A stretch of 64,000 nucleotides of DNA from Opitutales bacterium (GCA_016932335.1 JAFGCZ010000012.1:186001-250000); one strand, 5' to 3'; positions 29,059-37,789 are shown, counted from the first letter of the stretch. The notes: a model not told the origin generated them from the sequence alone. A program made the numbers and translations.

Positions 29059-32000
29059 TGGAATCACAACCTGTTAAAGGTGGCATTATTGCCTGGTTTA
29101 CTCAGAATCCGGTTGCGGCAAACCTCTTGATGTTTGGGATTGTGTTTATGGGTGTGCTTTCTCTGGGAAGCATTAAAAAAGAGTTTTTCCCTACTACAAC
29201 GCTCGAATCCGTCACTGTTGAAGTCGCCTATCCAGGGGCTGCCCCGGAGGAAGTCGAGGAGGGGATTGTTGTCAAAATTGAAGAGGCCGTCCAGGACTTG
29301 GACGGTATCGACGAGATGACATCTACCGCAAGCGAAGGTTTTGGCTCTGTTCGCATCGATATCAAAGAGGGATACAATATCTCCGATTTTGTCGATAAGG
29401 TCAAAATGCGCGTGGACGCAATTTCAACCTTTCCAGACCTAGCCGAACGTCCTGTTGTTTACGAGAACACGATTACGTCTCTTGTTTGTCGTGTTCAAAT
29501 CTATGGAGATCTGGATGAAGCTTCGCTCAAGGAGCTGGCTCGTGATGTTCGCGACGAAATCATCAATCTCCCGGAAGTGACACAGGCGGAAGTTTCCGGT
29601 ACTCGCGACTACGAACTTGCCGTTGAGGTCTCGGAAGAAAACCTGCAGAAATATGGGCTTACGTTTGGCGAAGTAGTCACTGCGGTGCGCAACAGTTCTG
29701 TGGATCTACCCGGCGGTTCTATTAAGACCAAAGGTGGTGATTTCCTGCTTCGTACCAAGGGGCAGGCCTATGTTGGGCATGAGTTTGAAAAAATCGTTCT
29801 GCGCACGCGCGAAGATGGCACACGCCTTCTTCTGCGAGATGTGGCCAACATTGTCGATGGTTTCACTGATTCCGATCTGATGATCCGTTTTAATGGCTAT
29901 CCTACTGTAGCCGTTAATGTGAATCGGGTAGGGGATGAAAGCACCCTGGATGTGGCCAGAGCTGTTCGCGATTACGTGGCTATGAAAGAGGATGTCTTTC
30001 CCGACAATATACATATTGCTGTATGGAACGATTTCTCCGTTATGCTCAACAGTCGATTTGAGCTGATGTATAAGAATGGTCTCCTCGGGGGGATTTTGGT
30101 GTTCCTTTCCCTCGCTCTGTTTCTTCGCATGAAATTGGCAATCTGGGTTGCTATGGGATTGCCTATCTGTTTCCTCGGAGCGATTGCCTTTATGCCGATA
30201 ATGGATGTCTCCATCAACATGATCTCGTTGTTTGCCTTTATTCTGGTGCTGGGGATCGTTGTGGACGATGCAATTGTTATCGGTGAGAACGTTTACACCA
30301 TTTCCCGCAAAGAGGGCCATTCGGTTGCTAATGTTATTCGTGGTGCTCAAGAGGTTGCTATGCCGGCTACGTTCGGTGTGTTGACAACCATTGCTGCCTT
30401 CATTCCGATTATGATGATTCCCGGGGTTCAGGGGAAGATGTGGATCGGCATTGCAGTGGTGGTTATCCTCTGCCTGACCTTTTCGCTGATCGAATCCAAG
30501 CTCATTCTCCCTGCCCATTTGGCTCATACCGATTTCAGCCTGAAACCCATGTCCGAAATGGGGATGTTGTCCCGTTTTCAGCGGCGTTTTGCAGACGGGC
30601 TTCACGTCTTTGTCGATCGTTACTACAAGCCTGTGCTTGGCTTGGCGGTGGCCTATCGCTACGCTACATTTGCTTTGTTTATTGGCATGGCACTGCTTAC
30701 CGCGGGGCTCTTTGGCAGTGGTATTATTCGCTTTGTCTTCTTCCCTAATATTGAGGGCGATTATCCCAGTGCCACACTGGAAATGGTCGAAGGCACTCCC
30801 TATGAAACCACGGAGAATGCCGTGCTTCAACTGGAAGCTGCCGCTTACCGTGCCGGTGATCTTCTCGAGAAGAAATACGGAGAAAAGGCGGTTAAAAGCC
30901 TGCTTTCGTTGAGTTACAATTCTACGATTGGTAATATCTGGATGGAGCTGACTCCTTCCGAAGAGCGTTCTTTTGGCGCGACAGAGTTTGTGAATTTATG
31001 GCGTTCGGAGGTTGGTCCAATCCCCGGTGTTAAGGAGTTGAATCTAACCGCACTGATGGGCCGCAACAGTGGCAGTATGCCGATTTCTGTCGATCTTATC
31101 AGTGATGACTACGTGGCTATGGATCGCGCTGCTGACGAGATTAAAGGTATTCTCGGCAACTATGGAGGAGTTTTTGATGTTTCCGATTCGCACGGGAGTG
31201 GAAAGCAGGAAATACGGGTCAAGCTTCTTCCTGCGGGTGAGGCTCTTGGGTTAACCCTTTCCGATATCGGCAGTCAGATTCGCTATGCATTCTACGGAGC
31301 AGAGGCTCAACGTATACAACGCGGAAAAGATGAAGTTAAGGTTATGATCCGCTATCCCGAGAACGAACGCCGGTCTGTCAGCTCGCTCCTGGAAATGCGT
31401 GTGCGTACGGCTGATGGAACAGAGGTTCCCTTTGCCTCCGTGGCCGAAGTCGATATCGGTCGAGGTTATTCATCTATTGACCGAGAGGACAGGCATCGTC
31501 TGATTCGCGTGGTAGCCGATGTGGATAAGGACACCGTAGAGCCGTCTGCAGTTATGCGGGATTTGGCCATGAATTACCTGCCGGCTATTTCAGCGAAGTA
31601 TCCCAGCATTAGAATTGCTCTTTCCGGGGAGTCCGAGGATCAGTCCGAAACCCTGGGAGCTTTGGGACGTGGTGCTTTGCTGGCCATGTTTGTGATTTAT
31701 GCACTGATGGCTGTGCCGCTGAAGTCCTACGTTAAACCGCTCATCATTATGTCGGTTATTCCCTTTGGCATTGTGGGAGCTATTCTCGGGCATTTTATAG
31801 TGGGTATTCCGGTAAGCATCCTTTCCTTAACGGGGGTCATTGCTTTGGCCGGAGTCGTGGTAAACGACAGCCTCGTTATGGTTGATTATGTCAATAACAG
31901 AGAAGCGGAAGGGCTGAGTAAGCACGATGCCGTAATGGCCGCGGGGCCTGCCCGTTTTCGTGCCATTCTTCTGACCTCATTGACTACTTTCTTCGGCTTG

Positions 32001-32165
32001 GTTCCGATGATTTTAGAGCGGAGTATGCAGGCTCAGTTCCTCAAACCGATGGCTGTATCTTTGGCCTTTGGTATTGTTTTCTCCACCATCATTACCCTCG
32101 TGTTGATCCCCGCGCTCTACATTATTCTGGAAGATTTTTCCAAGATTAAGAAAACCATTTTCTAG
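29058..32165 (+). CDS. RND efflux pump permease (AcrB/MexB-like)
   Basis: 1035 aa; VEVAYPGAAPEEVEEGIVVKIEEAVQDLDGIDEMTSTASEG; LGIVVDDAIVIGENVY; LTGVIALAGVVVNDSLVMVDYVN. Confidence 0.93.
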   Translation: MESQPVKGGIIAWFTQNPVAANLLMFGIVFMGVLSLGSIKKEFFPTTTLESVTVEVAYPGAAPEEVEEGIVVKIEEAVQDLDGIDEMTSTASEGFGSVRIDIKEGYNISDFVDKVKMRVDAISTFPDLAERPVVYENTITSLVCRVQIYGDLDEASLKELARDVRDEIINLPEVTQAEVSGTRDYELAVEVSEENLQKYGLTFGEVVTAVRNSSVDLPGGSIKTKGGDFLLRTKGQAYVGHEFEKIVLRTREDGTRLLLRDVANIVDGFTDSDLMIRFNGYPTVAVNVNRVGDESTLDVARAVRDYVAMKEDVFPDNIHIAVWNDFSVMLNSRFELMYKNGLLGGILVFLSLALFLRMKLAIWVAMGLPICFLGAIAFMPIMDVSINMISLFAFILVLGIVVDDAIVIGENVYTISRKEGHSVANVIRGAQEVAMPATFGVLTTIAAFIPIMMIPGVQGKMWIGIAVVVILCLTFSLIESKLILPAHLAHTDFSLKPMSEMGMLSRFQRRFADGLHVFVDRYYKPVLGLAVAYRYATFALFIGMALLTAGLFGSGIIRFVFFPNIEGDYPSATLEMVEGTPYETTENAVLQLEAAAYRAGDLLEKKYGEKAVKSLLSLSYNSTIGNIWMELTPSEERSFGATEFVNLWRSEVGPIPGVKELNLTALMGRNSGSMPISVDLISDDYVAMDRAADEIKGILGNYGGVFDVSDSHGSGKQEIRVKLLPAGEALGLTLSDIGSQIRYAFYGAEAQRIQRGKDEVKVMIRYPENERRSVSSLLEMRVRTADGTEVPFASVAEVDIGRGYSSIDREDRHRLIRVVADVDKDTVEPSAVMRDLAMNYLPAISAKYPSIRIALSGESEDQSETLGALGRGALLAMFVIYALMAVPLKSYVKPLIIMSVIPFGIVGAILGHFIVGIPVSILSLTGVIALAGVVVNDSLVMVDYVNNREAEGLSKHDAVMAAGPARFRAILLTSLTTFFGLVPMILERSMQAQFLKPMAVSLAFGIVFSTIITLVLIPALYIILEDFSKIKKTIF

Positions 32166-32195
32166 AGATAAAACTACTAGGGCATTCCAACAAAA

Positions 32196-32238
32196 AGAGG
32201 GCGAACTCATCAAAAAAGTTCGCCCTCTATGTTTTTTT
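32196..32238. terminator. Terminator between RND permease and convergent actin gene
   Basis: agagggcgaact-catcaaaaa-agttcgccctct followed by a T-rich tract. Confidence 0.75.
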
Positions 32239-32255
32239 TGGGGGGGTAACAAATC

Positions 32256-33368
32256 TTAGTCTATCAGAGTTTGCCATTGCCGTTCTTTCGCGGCACGGGC
32301 AGCTTTCATGGCTCCCTTGGCAACAAATTCCTTATAATTTTCTCCGATAATGCGTACCTTGGGCTGCTCATAGCCGTCATCTTCCAGCATCTTTTGCAGC
32401 ACCTCGGCGAAATTCTTTATTTGGCTTCCTCCACCCGTTAAAACAATGTTTTGTAACAATTCCGGAACGCTATCCGGGTTCGCTTTTGCAATTTCCTGTT
32501 TAACACCTTCAAAGATAAGGTCAAGAAGAGTTAGCGTGGATTGTCCAATTTCGTAACCGATATCAAGTGTTCTGGGTTTGCCGCCAATGATTTTCTTAAC
32601 GATAATGTCACTCTTCTGAGGACCCATGTAGGCGTGTTCTTCTTTGATTTCGATGACACTGTGAATGGAAAGATCACTGTCTGGATACTTTTGCAGAATT
32701 TCTTTAGAAAGTTCAGCGTCTACAGCGTCTCCGGCGTAGGGAATGGAAATTTGGTCGTCGGGCTGAGGGTAGTAGCCCTGTACTAAACACAAATCACTGG
32801 AACCGGCCCCTATATCGATGAACAGTGAGTTGTTAACCGGATCAATATAGCCGTCTTCCTTTAATCGGCTTTCATCGCGGTAGCCTAATGCTGCCAGAAA
32901 CGGTTCCGGAATTAAAATTACTTTGTCAAAAACGCCTTTTACCGCTGTGCGCACATTTTCACGTGCTATTTGGTCGGCTCTGGCCGGAACACCAATTACA
33001 GCCCGGTATTCCCTGCCCTCGGGCAGATGTTCTTTGATGTGGCCTGCATAATCGGAAGCGCTTTTCAAGTCATCAATAACTCCATTTCGCATGGGGCGTT
33101 GAAGTTGGCAGTAAATGCGGTATTTCAGCGCTTCTTTACCGAACAGCACGGTTTTATCCGAGGGCAGAATCCCCTCCAGTAATCCCTCTTTGGCATATCC
33201 GACGATACTGGGGATAATTTCGTTTGTCAGCAGGTCGTTGCTTCCCGTTGTGGAAGCCATGATGCAGGAACTATTCGTTCCCCAGTCGAACCCGACGAGG
33301 ATTGTTTCAGCGGCAGTATTTGAACTCATAGTAGGAATGGGGGTCGTTTCGGTTGCGTTTTCTTCCAT
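32256..33368 (-). CDS. MamK-like bacterial actin (MreB/ParM/MamK superfamily ATPase)
   Basis: Actin fold motifs: phosphate-1 VGFDWGTNSS, phosphate-2 SLFIDIGAGSSDLCLVQG, adenosine LQNIVLTGGGSQI. MamK-like signatures: SIVGYAKE, VLFGKEALKYRIYCQLQRPMRNGVI, YRAVIGVPARAD, ILIPEPFLAALGY, QPDDQISIPYAGDAVDAEL. Confidence 0.8.
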   Translation of the reverse strand: MEENATETTPIPTMSSNTAAETILVGFDWGTNSSCIMASTTGSNDLLTNEIIPSIVGYAKEGLLEGILPSDKTVLFGKEALKYRIYCQLQRPMRNGVIDDLKSASDYAGHIKEHLPEGREYRAVIGVPARADQIARENVRTAVKGVFDKVILIPEPFLAALGYRDESRLKEDGYIDPVNNSLFIDIGAGSSDLCLVQGYYPQPDDQISIPYAGDAVDAELSKEILQKYPDSDLSIHSVIEIKEEHAYMGPQKSDIIVKKIIGGKPRTLDIGYEIGQSTLTLLDLIFEGVKQEIAKANPDSVPELLQNIVLTGGGSQIKNFAEVLQKMLEDDGYEQPKVRIIGENYKEFVAKGAMKAARAAKERQWQTLID

Positions 33369-33398
33369 GTTTGCAAAAGCAGTTATAAAAGGATTTGT

Positions 33399-34028
33399 TT
33401 ATTCGAAAAGAGATCTCAAAGGGCTTATCTGCTGTGCCATGCTTTTGTATTCGGAGCCTTGGAGAGCGTCTATCATTCCTGAAACATCTCCCACGGGTAC
33501 TTTTCGCTTTCCGGTCGATAGGGTGGCGCCTCCCGGGGTAATTGCCCGGTTCTTTTCCATTGCTTTTTGCAACAGCTTGTTCTCTTCCGGGGGCTTCTCC
33601 GCCTGTTCCAGCAGGTCGGCGGTATTTTTCGGCAACTTTTTCCCTGAGTTGCCTGTCGGTGCGAATCCGCGTTGCTTTAGCTCGTTCATGATGCTTGGCA
33701 AAACGCGCTCGGAAAGTCTGTTGACAATCATCCGCTGAATGATTCCGGCATCGGCAATACGCCGGCTTTCCTCTATGAACATATTCTGCAGGCGCAGGCG
33801 CTTTTCGTCGCTGTTCTCTGGCGAGGCTTTGGACCATCTGCGGATCAATTCCGGGAGGATGTCTATGGCTAGCTTTTTGGCTTCAGACTCGTGGCCCTCA
33901 TGGTAGGAGAGGCAGGCTTCGCGGAATAATTCAACAAGTTCATTCCAGTAATCCTCGGAAATACCGGATGTCTGGGCTGTTTTCGAGATGATTTCGACAG
34001 GATCTCGATGTTGTGTTTGGGCGGCCAT
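33399..34028 (-). CDS. Uncharacterised ~210-aa alpha-helical protein, probably cotranscribed with MamK-like actin
   Basis: ORF on the same strand, 30 bp upstream of the actin start; start placed at ATG 34028 (MAAQTQHRDPVEII...). No recognised domain. Confidence 0.65.
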   Translation of the reverse strand: MAAQTQHRDPVEIISKTAQTSGISEDYWNELVELFREACLSYHEGHESEAKKLAIDILPELIRRWSKASPENSDEKRLRLQNMFIEESRRIADAGIIQRMIVNRLSERVLPSIMNELKQRGFAPTGNSGKKLPKNTADLLEQAEKPPEENKLLQKAMEKNRAITPGGATLSTGKRKVPVGDVSGMIDALQGSEYKSMAQQISPLRSLFE

Positions 34029-34225
34029 GGATGGACTGTGTATCAGCAGGTCTATTGCCACTTTTCTCAAAGAAACCAACAAACCCGTAAATCAAGCAAT
34101 GAAACTATCATATAAGCGTCCCTTCGCAAGAACAAGCTCCAAATATAAATAAATCCCCTTATTTCTTTGCCCGGTTTGCGCTTATCTTTTGCTTACGTAT
34201 CCAGAAAATTATGCCGTTACTGCAC

Positions 34226-34253
34226 AAAAAAACCTCTGCCTGTAAGGCAGAGG
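34226..34253 (-). terminator. Terminator downstream of small basic protein gene
   Basis: Minus strand: cctctgccttacaggcagagg followed by ttttttt. Confidence 0.75.
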
Positions 34254-34279
34254 CTTGGAAAGTGTCTGGAGACTCCAGA

Positions 34280-34438
34280 TTAGTCGTCGGGGCGTGTCTT
34301 TTTCAGACCGATCACACGATCACCGTCGCTCCACTGGCTGCGCTTCTTCAGCACAGCTACGCGTTCGAAACGCTTGAGGACATTACGCTTTTTCTTGGTG
34401 CTTCCGCCACCTGCTTTGAAACTGGGATGTTGAGACAT
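34280..34438 (-). CDS. 52-aa small basic protein (Chlamydiae/Verrucomicrobia type)
   Basis: Manual translation of the minus strand: MSQHPSFKAGGGSTKKKRNVLKRFERVAVLKKRSQWSDGDRVIGLKKTRPDD*. Too short for the supplied ORF track; flanked by its own terminator; matches the known PVC small-basic-protein family by motif. Confidence 0.88.
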   Translation of the reverse strand: MSQHPSFKAGGGSTKKKRNVLKRFERVAVLKKRSQWSDGDRVIGLKKTRPDD

Positions 34439-34693
34439 TGTAATCTGCTCCTTTTATTTACGAAATTCTTAAAAGCTCGCGAGTAAACGGCTATCATAGA
34501 AAAATTCAATCTTTTTCGATCATTTCTTCAAAAAAGCTGTATTTCTCTTGGCGAAAAGGATGCTTTGCTCGGAAAAAACTGCTCTTTTAACGATTTTCAG
34601 AGAAAAACCTGCTGCAATCCTATCAATACCTTTTCTTTGTAAAATGCGAGATATTTACGAAAAGACTTGAATATTCCTTTTGATTTTACAGAT

Positions 34694-34744
34694 ATGTATA
34701 CCTTTTCCCTCAATGAAATACTTCAACAGGAGTTGATCCCTTGA
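34694..34744 (+). other. Candidate 16-codon upstream ORF overlapping rpoZ start
   Basis: ATG TAT ACC TTT TCC CTC AAT GAA ATA CTT CAA CAG GAG TTG ATC CCT TGA (MYTFSLNEILQQELIP*); stop overlaps the rpoZ TTG as TTGA; contains the AGGAG ribosome-binding site of rpoZ. Confidence 0.35.
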
Positions 34745-34953
34745 GAAACGACTATATCAGAGAAGCACAAAAAGTAATTCCCGATCCCAATATCCTCATC
34801 AATGTGGTGTCCCGTCGGGTGAAACAGTTAAATTTGGGGCAAAGGCCTTTGGTTGAGTCGCTTGAGCGCCTGTCTCCCGAGGATACTGCTCTGCGCGAAA
34901 TCATCGAAGGTAAGATTACATACGAACTCTACGAACCCGAAGAGAACGAATAG
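34741..34953 (+). CDS. rpoZ: RNA polymerase omega subunit (short, TTG start)
   Basis: DPNILINVVSRRVKQLNLGQRPLVESLERLSPEDTALREIIEGKITYELYEPEE resembles RpoZ; AGGAG 8 nt upstream of TTG. Confidence 0.75.
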   Translation: MRNDYIREAQKVIPDPNILINVVSRRVKQLNLGQRPLVESLERLSPEDTALREIIEGKITYELYEPEENE

Positions 34954-34992
34954 GAACTTTACCGGTAGCACGCAGCTACATTCAATTTGACA

Positions 34993-35026
34993 ACGTGCTC
35001 CGAAAAATGAGCACGTTTTTGTTTTT
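34993..35026 (+). terminator. Terminator between rpoZ and smpB
   Basis: acgtgctc-cgaaaaat-gagcacgt followed by ttttgttttt, abutting the smpB ATG (35027). Confidence 0.65.
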
Positions 35027-35500
35027 ATGGCTAAGAAAAATAAATCCACCGATCGGTTTAAGGAGATCCGCAATGCAAAGGTCTTCCACGATTATTTTGT
35101 GGACGAAACCTTCGAGGCCGGCATTGTTTTAACGGGCACTGAAGTGAAATCCATCCGCGAGGGCAGGGCACAGCTTTCCGATGCCTTTGTTCGTATACGT
35201 AATGGGCGGGTTATCCTTTATCATGCGCATATTGCCGAGTATTCCTTCGGTAATTTCTTTAACCACGAGCCCTATCGCCCCCGTACGCTTTTGCTTCATA
35301 AAAAGCAAATACTCAAGTTGGAGCATGAGGTGCAGAGCACCGGGCGTACCTTGATCCCTCTGCGTATGTATTTTCAGAAAGCCTTGGTAAAGGTTGAGCT
35401 GGGGCTTTGTCGTGGCAAAAAACTTTACGATAAGCGCGAAACATTGAAGGCAAAAGAGCACCAGAGGGAGACTCAAAGGGCATTGAGGCAGGCCTATTGA
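35027..35500 (+). CDS. smpB: SsrA-binding protein SmpB
   Basis: ARNAKVFHDYF-like start, FEAGIVLTGTEVKSIREGRAQLSDAFVRI, KKLYDKRETLKAKE. Confidence 0.95.
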   Translation: MAKKNKSTDRFKEIRNAKVFHDYFVDETFEAGIVLTGTEVKSIREGRAQLSDAFVRIRNGRVILYHAHIAEYSFGNFFNHEPYRPRTLLLHKKQILKLEHEVQSTGRTLIPLRMYFQKALVKVELGLCRGKKLYDKRETLKAKEHQRETQRALRQAY

Positions 35501-35510
35501 TATTGGATTG

Positions 35511-36419
35511 ATGAGTCATTCAGTTACAGTGCAGATTCCTGGAGCCACATCCAATTGCGGCCCGGGTTTTGATACTCTTGGCATAGCTCTGACCTTGCAT
35601 AATTTTGTTGAACTGCAGTTAACTCCTGGTTGCGGGGATATTGTTCCTGCGCAACATGGGGCGTCTGAGCTTACTGCTAGTATGGTTCAGGATATTGCCT
35701 CAGCCTTTTTTTCGCATACAGGATTACTGACTGTTGGGTTTCGTTACGATATATGGGGGGAAGTTCCTCCGGCCAGAGGCCTTAGTTCCAGTGCCACTGT
35801 TCGAGCAGGGGTTCTTTCCGGATTGAACCATTTGAGAGGAACTCCGCTTTCTCAGGAGGAGATGATTCGCATTGTTTCCCGTTTCGAAGCGCCCGATGGT
35901 GTTGCTGCCTGTTTCAAGGGTGGTTTTTGTCTTTCCCGTATTGACCCCGAGTCGGGTGCCTACGTAAACTCTGTTCGCTATGAAGTTCCCCATGGTTTGG
36001 CCATGGTGGTGGTTTCTCCAGATGCAGAAGTTCAAACCAGAGTTCAGCGGGAGGTGCTTCCAGATAGCATTCCTTTTTTTGACGTGGTCAAAAGTATCAA
36101 CAGCTTGGCTTGGATTGTTAGCGCATTTGCTTCGGGTGACTATTCACGGCTTCAGGCTGCAGTTACCGACTACATACACGAACCGTATCGGGAAAGCCTC
36201 TGCCCCTTTACCCGCGAAGCTATTCGTGCCGGTATGGAGCATGGCGCCTATTGCGGTTGGCTTAGCGGCAGTGGTTCCAGTGTGCTCTGTGTGGGCCCTC
36301 AGGCAGAGGCGATCGAAATCGGTAAGGCAATGCTTAAGGTTTTTGAGGTCAATGGAACGCCGGCCAGGTTGCTGAAGCTGAGAACCGCCAATACCGGCCT
36401 GAGAATCCTCCCGGCTTAA
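35511..36419 (+). CDS. thrB: Homoserine kinase (GHMP family)
   Basis: MSHSVTVQIPGATSNCGPGFDTLGIAL; PPARGLSSSATVRAGVLSGLN; GWLSGSGSSVLCVGP. Confidence 0.88.
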   Translation: MSHSVTVQIPGATSNCGPGFDTLGIALTLHNFVELQLTPGCGDIVPAQHGASELTASMVQDIASAFFSHTGLLTVGFRYDIWGEVPPARGLSSSATVRAGVLSGLNHLRGTPLSQEEMIRIVSRFEAPDGVAACFKGGFCLSRIDPESGAYVNSVRYEVPHGLAMVVVSPDAEVQTRVQREVLPDSIPFFDVVKSINSLAWIVSAFASGDYSRLQAAVTDYIHEPYRESLCPFTREAIRAGMEHGAYCGWLSGSGSSVLCVGPQAEAIEIGKAMLKVFEVNGTPARLLKLRTANTGLRILPA

Positions 36420-36423
36420 CGCT

Positions 36424-36885
36424 ATGCTCCACATTATCCTTTTTCAGCCGGAAATACCTCAGAATACAGGCAATATTGGCCGTCTGTGTGCTTTCACACG
36501 ATCCCGTTTGCACCTGATTCGTCCTTTGGGTTTCGAAATTTCCGATAAACACCTTAAGCGCAGTGGAATGGATTACTGGAAGGACCTGGACCTCCATATT
36601 CATGAAGACTGGAATGCTTTTCGCGCTTTGCCTGAGGATGAGGCTCCCAGCCGTTTGTGGTTGTTGACCACCAAAACCGAACGGCTTCATTGGAATGTTG
36701 AGTTTCAGAATGGCGACGGTTTGGTTTTTGGCAACGAAGGTCATGGTGCGCCGCAATGGTTGCACGATGAGATGCTGCCCGATCACCGTATTACGCTGAA
36801 GTGTTACGATGATGCTTTGCGTTCACTAAATCTTTCGACTGCTGTGGGGATTGCTGCATATGAAGCGCTTCGGCAGATCGGGTGA
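36424..36885 (+). CDS. trmL: tRNA (cytidine(34)-2'-O)-methyltransferase (SPOUT family)
   Basis: MLHIILFQPEIPQNTGNIGRLCAFTRSRLHLIRPLGFEI; LVFGNEGHGAP; SLNLSTAVGIAAYEALRQ. Confidence 0.93.
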   Translation: MLHIILFQPEIPQNTGNIGRLCAFTRSRLHLIRPLGFEISDKHLKRSGMDYWKDLDLHIHEDWNAFRALPEDEAPSRLWLLTTKTERLHWNVEFQNGDGLVFGNEGHGAPQWLHDEMLPDHRITLKCYDDALRSLNLSTAVGIAAYEALRQIG

Positions 36886-36886
36886 T

Positions 36887-37789
36887 TTACATCAGCATCT
36901 GCAATCGCATATCGCTGGTGGAAGATAGCAATGATATTGTTTGTAGAGAGATGCTCTGTGCCGTTTGGATGGCTAGGCTGGAGGCGGCTTCTTCGTTCAG
37001 GTCAGCTAAAGTTAAGCCATCGCTGACGCTTTCGTAGTTGTTTGCAAGTTTTTCGTTATAGCTTTCCCGTAGTTCGAGAAATACGCCGGAATTGCCCAGC
37101 TGATTCTCGTAGATGGAAATCCCCGACTTCATTTCTTCCAGGTCTGTCATGAGGCTGCCGAGTACTTCTTTGTATTCATCACTGCCCCAGTCAACGGCGT
37201 TTGCCCCGTCGCCAGCCAGCGAAAAACTGTAGGTTGTGGGGTCGTTTACATCACCCATTGTTAACGTAACTTGTTCTTCGTTATCGGGAGGACCGTTGAA
37301 GTTGATTGCCGGAAGTGAAATACTCTGTTCGTCAAACAGGTAAAGAGTCAGGTCTTCCTGTGTTCCGCTACTGCTTTCGTCATGTAAAAGGTTACTATCG
37401 CCGTAATTGGCATCCTTGGCCATAGAGTAAAGCTGTTCGGCCAGATCATTGAATTTTGTTCCAAGTGCTTCTCGGGTTGAGGCGTCATCTTCCTCAAGGG
37501 CCAGCTCGGTTAGAGACATCATTGTTTCCAATGTTCCTTCAATACTGTCAATGGCGGTTTGAGTACTGCTGACCAACTGAATGCCCAGTGCCAATTGCTC
37601 TTGTGCACCTTCGATTTCCTGATTGTAGGAATTGAATGCTTCCGACTTCATGTAGGCATTGATATTGTCGGTAGGTTGGTTTACCCGACGTTCTGTATGC
37701 AATCTCAGTTGTACATCTTCCTGGTAGGTTTCCAGGAGTTGTAGGTAGTTAACGGTAGAGGTTAGGGATGTTGAGATGCCTTCGTACAT
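36887..37789 (-). CDS. Flagellin-like / FlgL-like protein (orphan)
   Basis: N-terminal D0/D1-like coiled region (LETYQEDVQLRLHTERRVNQPTDNINAYMKSEAFNSYNQEIEGAQEQLALGIQLVSSTQTAIDSIEGTLETMMSLTELAL) and C-terminal YESVSDGLTLADLNEEAASSLAIQTAQSISLQTISLLSSTSDMRLQMLM, as in flagellins. Start at ATG 37789 preferred. Confidence 0.75.
   Translation of the reverse strand: MYEGISTSLTSTVNYLQLLETYQEDVQLRLHTERRVNQPTDNINAYMKSEAFNSYNQEIEGAQEQLALGIQLVSSTQTAIDSIEGTLETMMSLTELALEEDDASTREALGTKFNDLAEQLYSMAKDANYGDSNLLHDESSSGTQEDLTLYLFDEQSISLPAINFNGPPDNEEQVTLTMGDVNDPTTYSFSLAGDGANAVDWGSDEYKEVLGSLMTDLEEMKSGISIYENQLGNSGVFLELRESYNEKLANNYESVSDGLTLADLNEEAASSLAIQTAQSISLQTISLLSSTSDMRLQMLM

Noticed and set aside
29706-30830. 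374-aa minus-strand ORF
   Set aside because: Lies entirely antisense inside the well-supported RND permease; its His/Asn-rich composition is typical of a shadow ORF.
33115-33738. 207-aa plus-strand ORF
   Set aside because: Overlaps the actin start and its partner gene on the opposite strand; no domain resemblance, so treated as a shadow ORF.
34211-34486. 91-aa plus-strand ORF
   Set aside because: Antisense to the 52-aa small basic protein, which has a family match and its own terminator.
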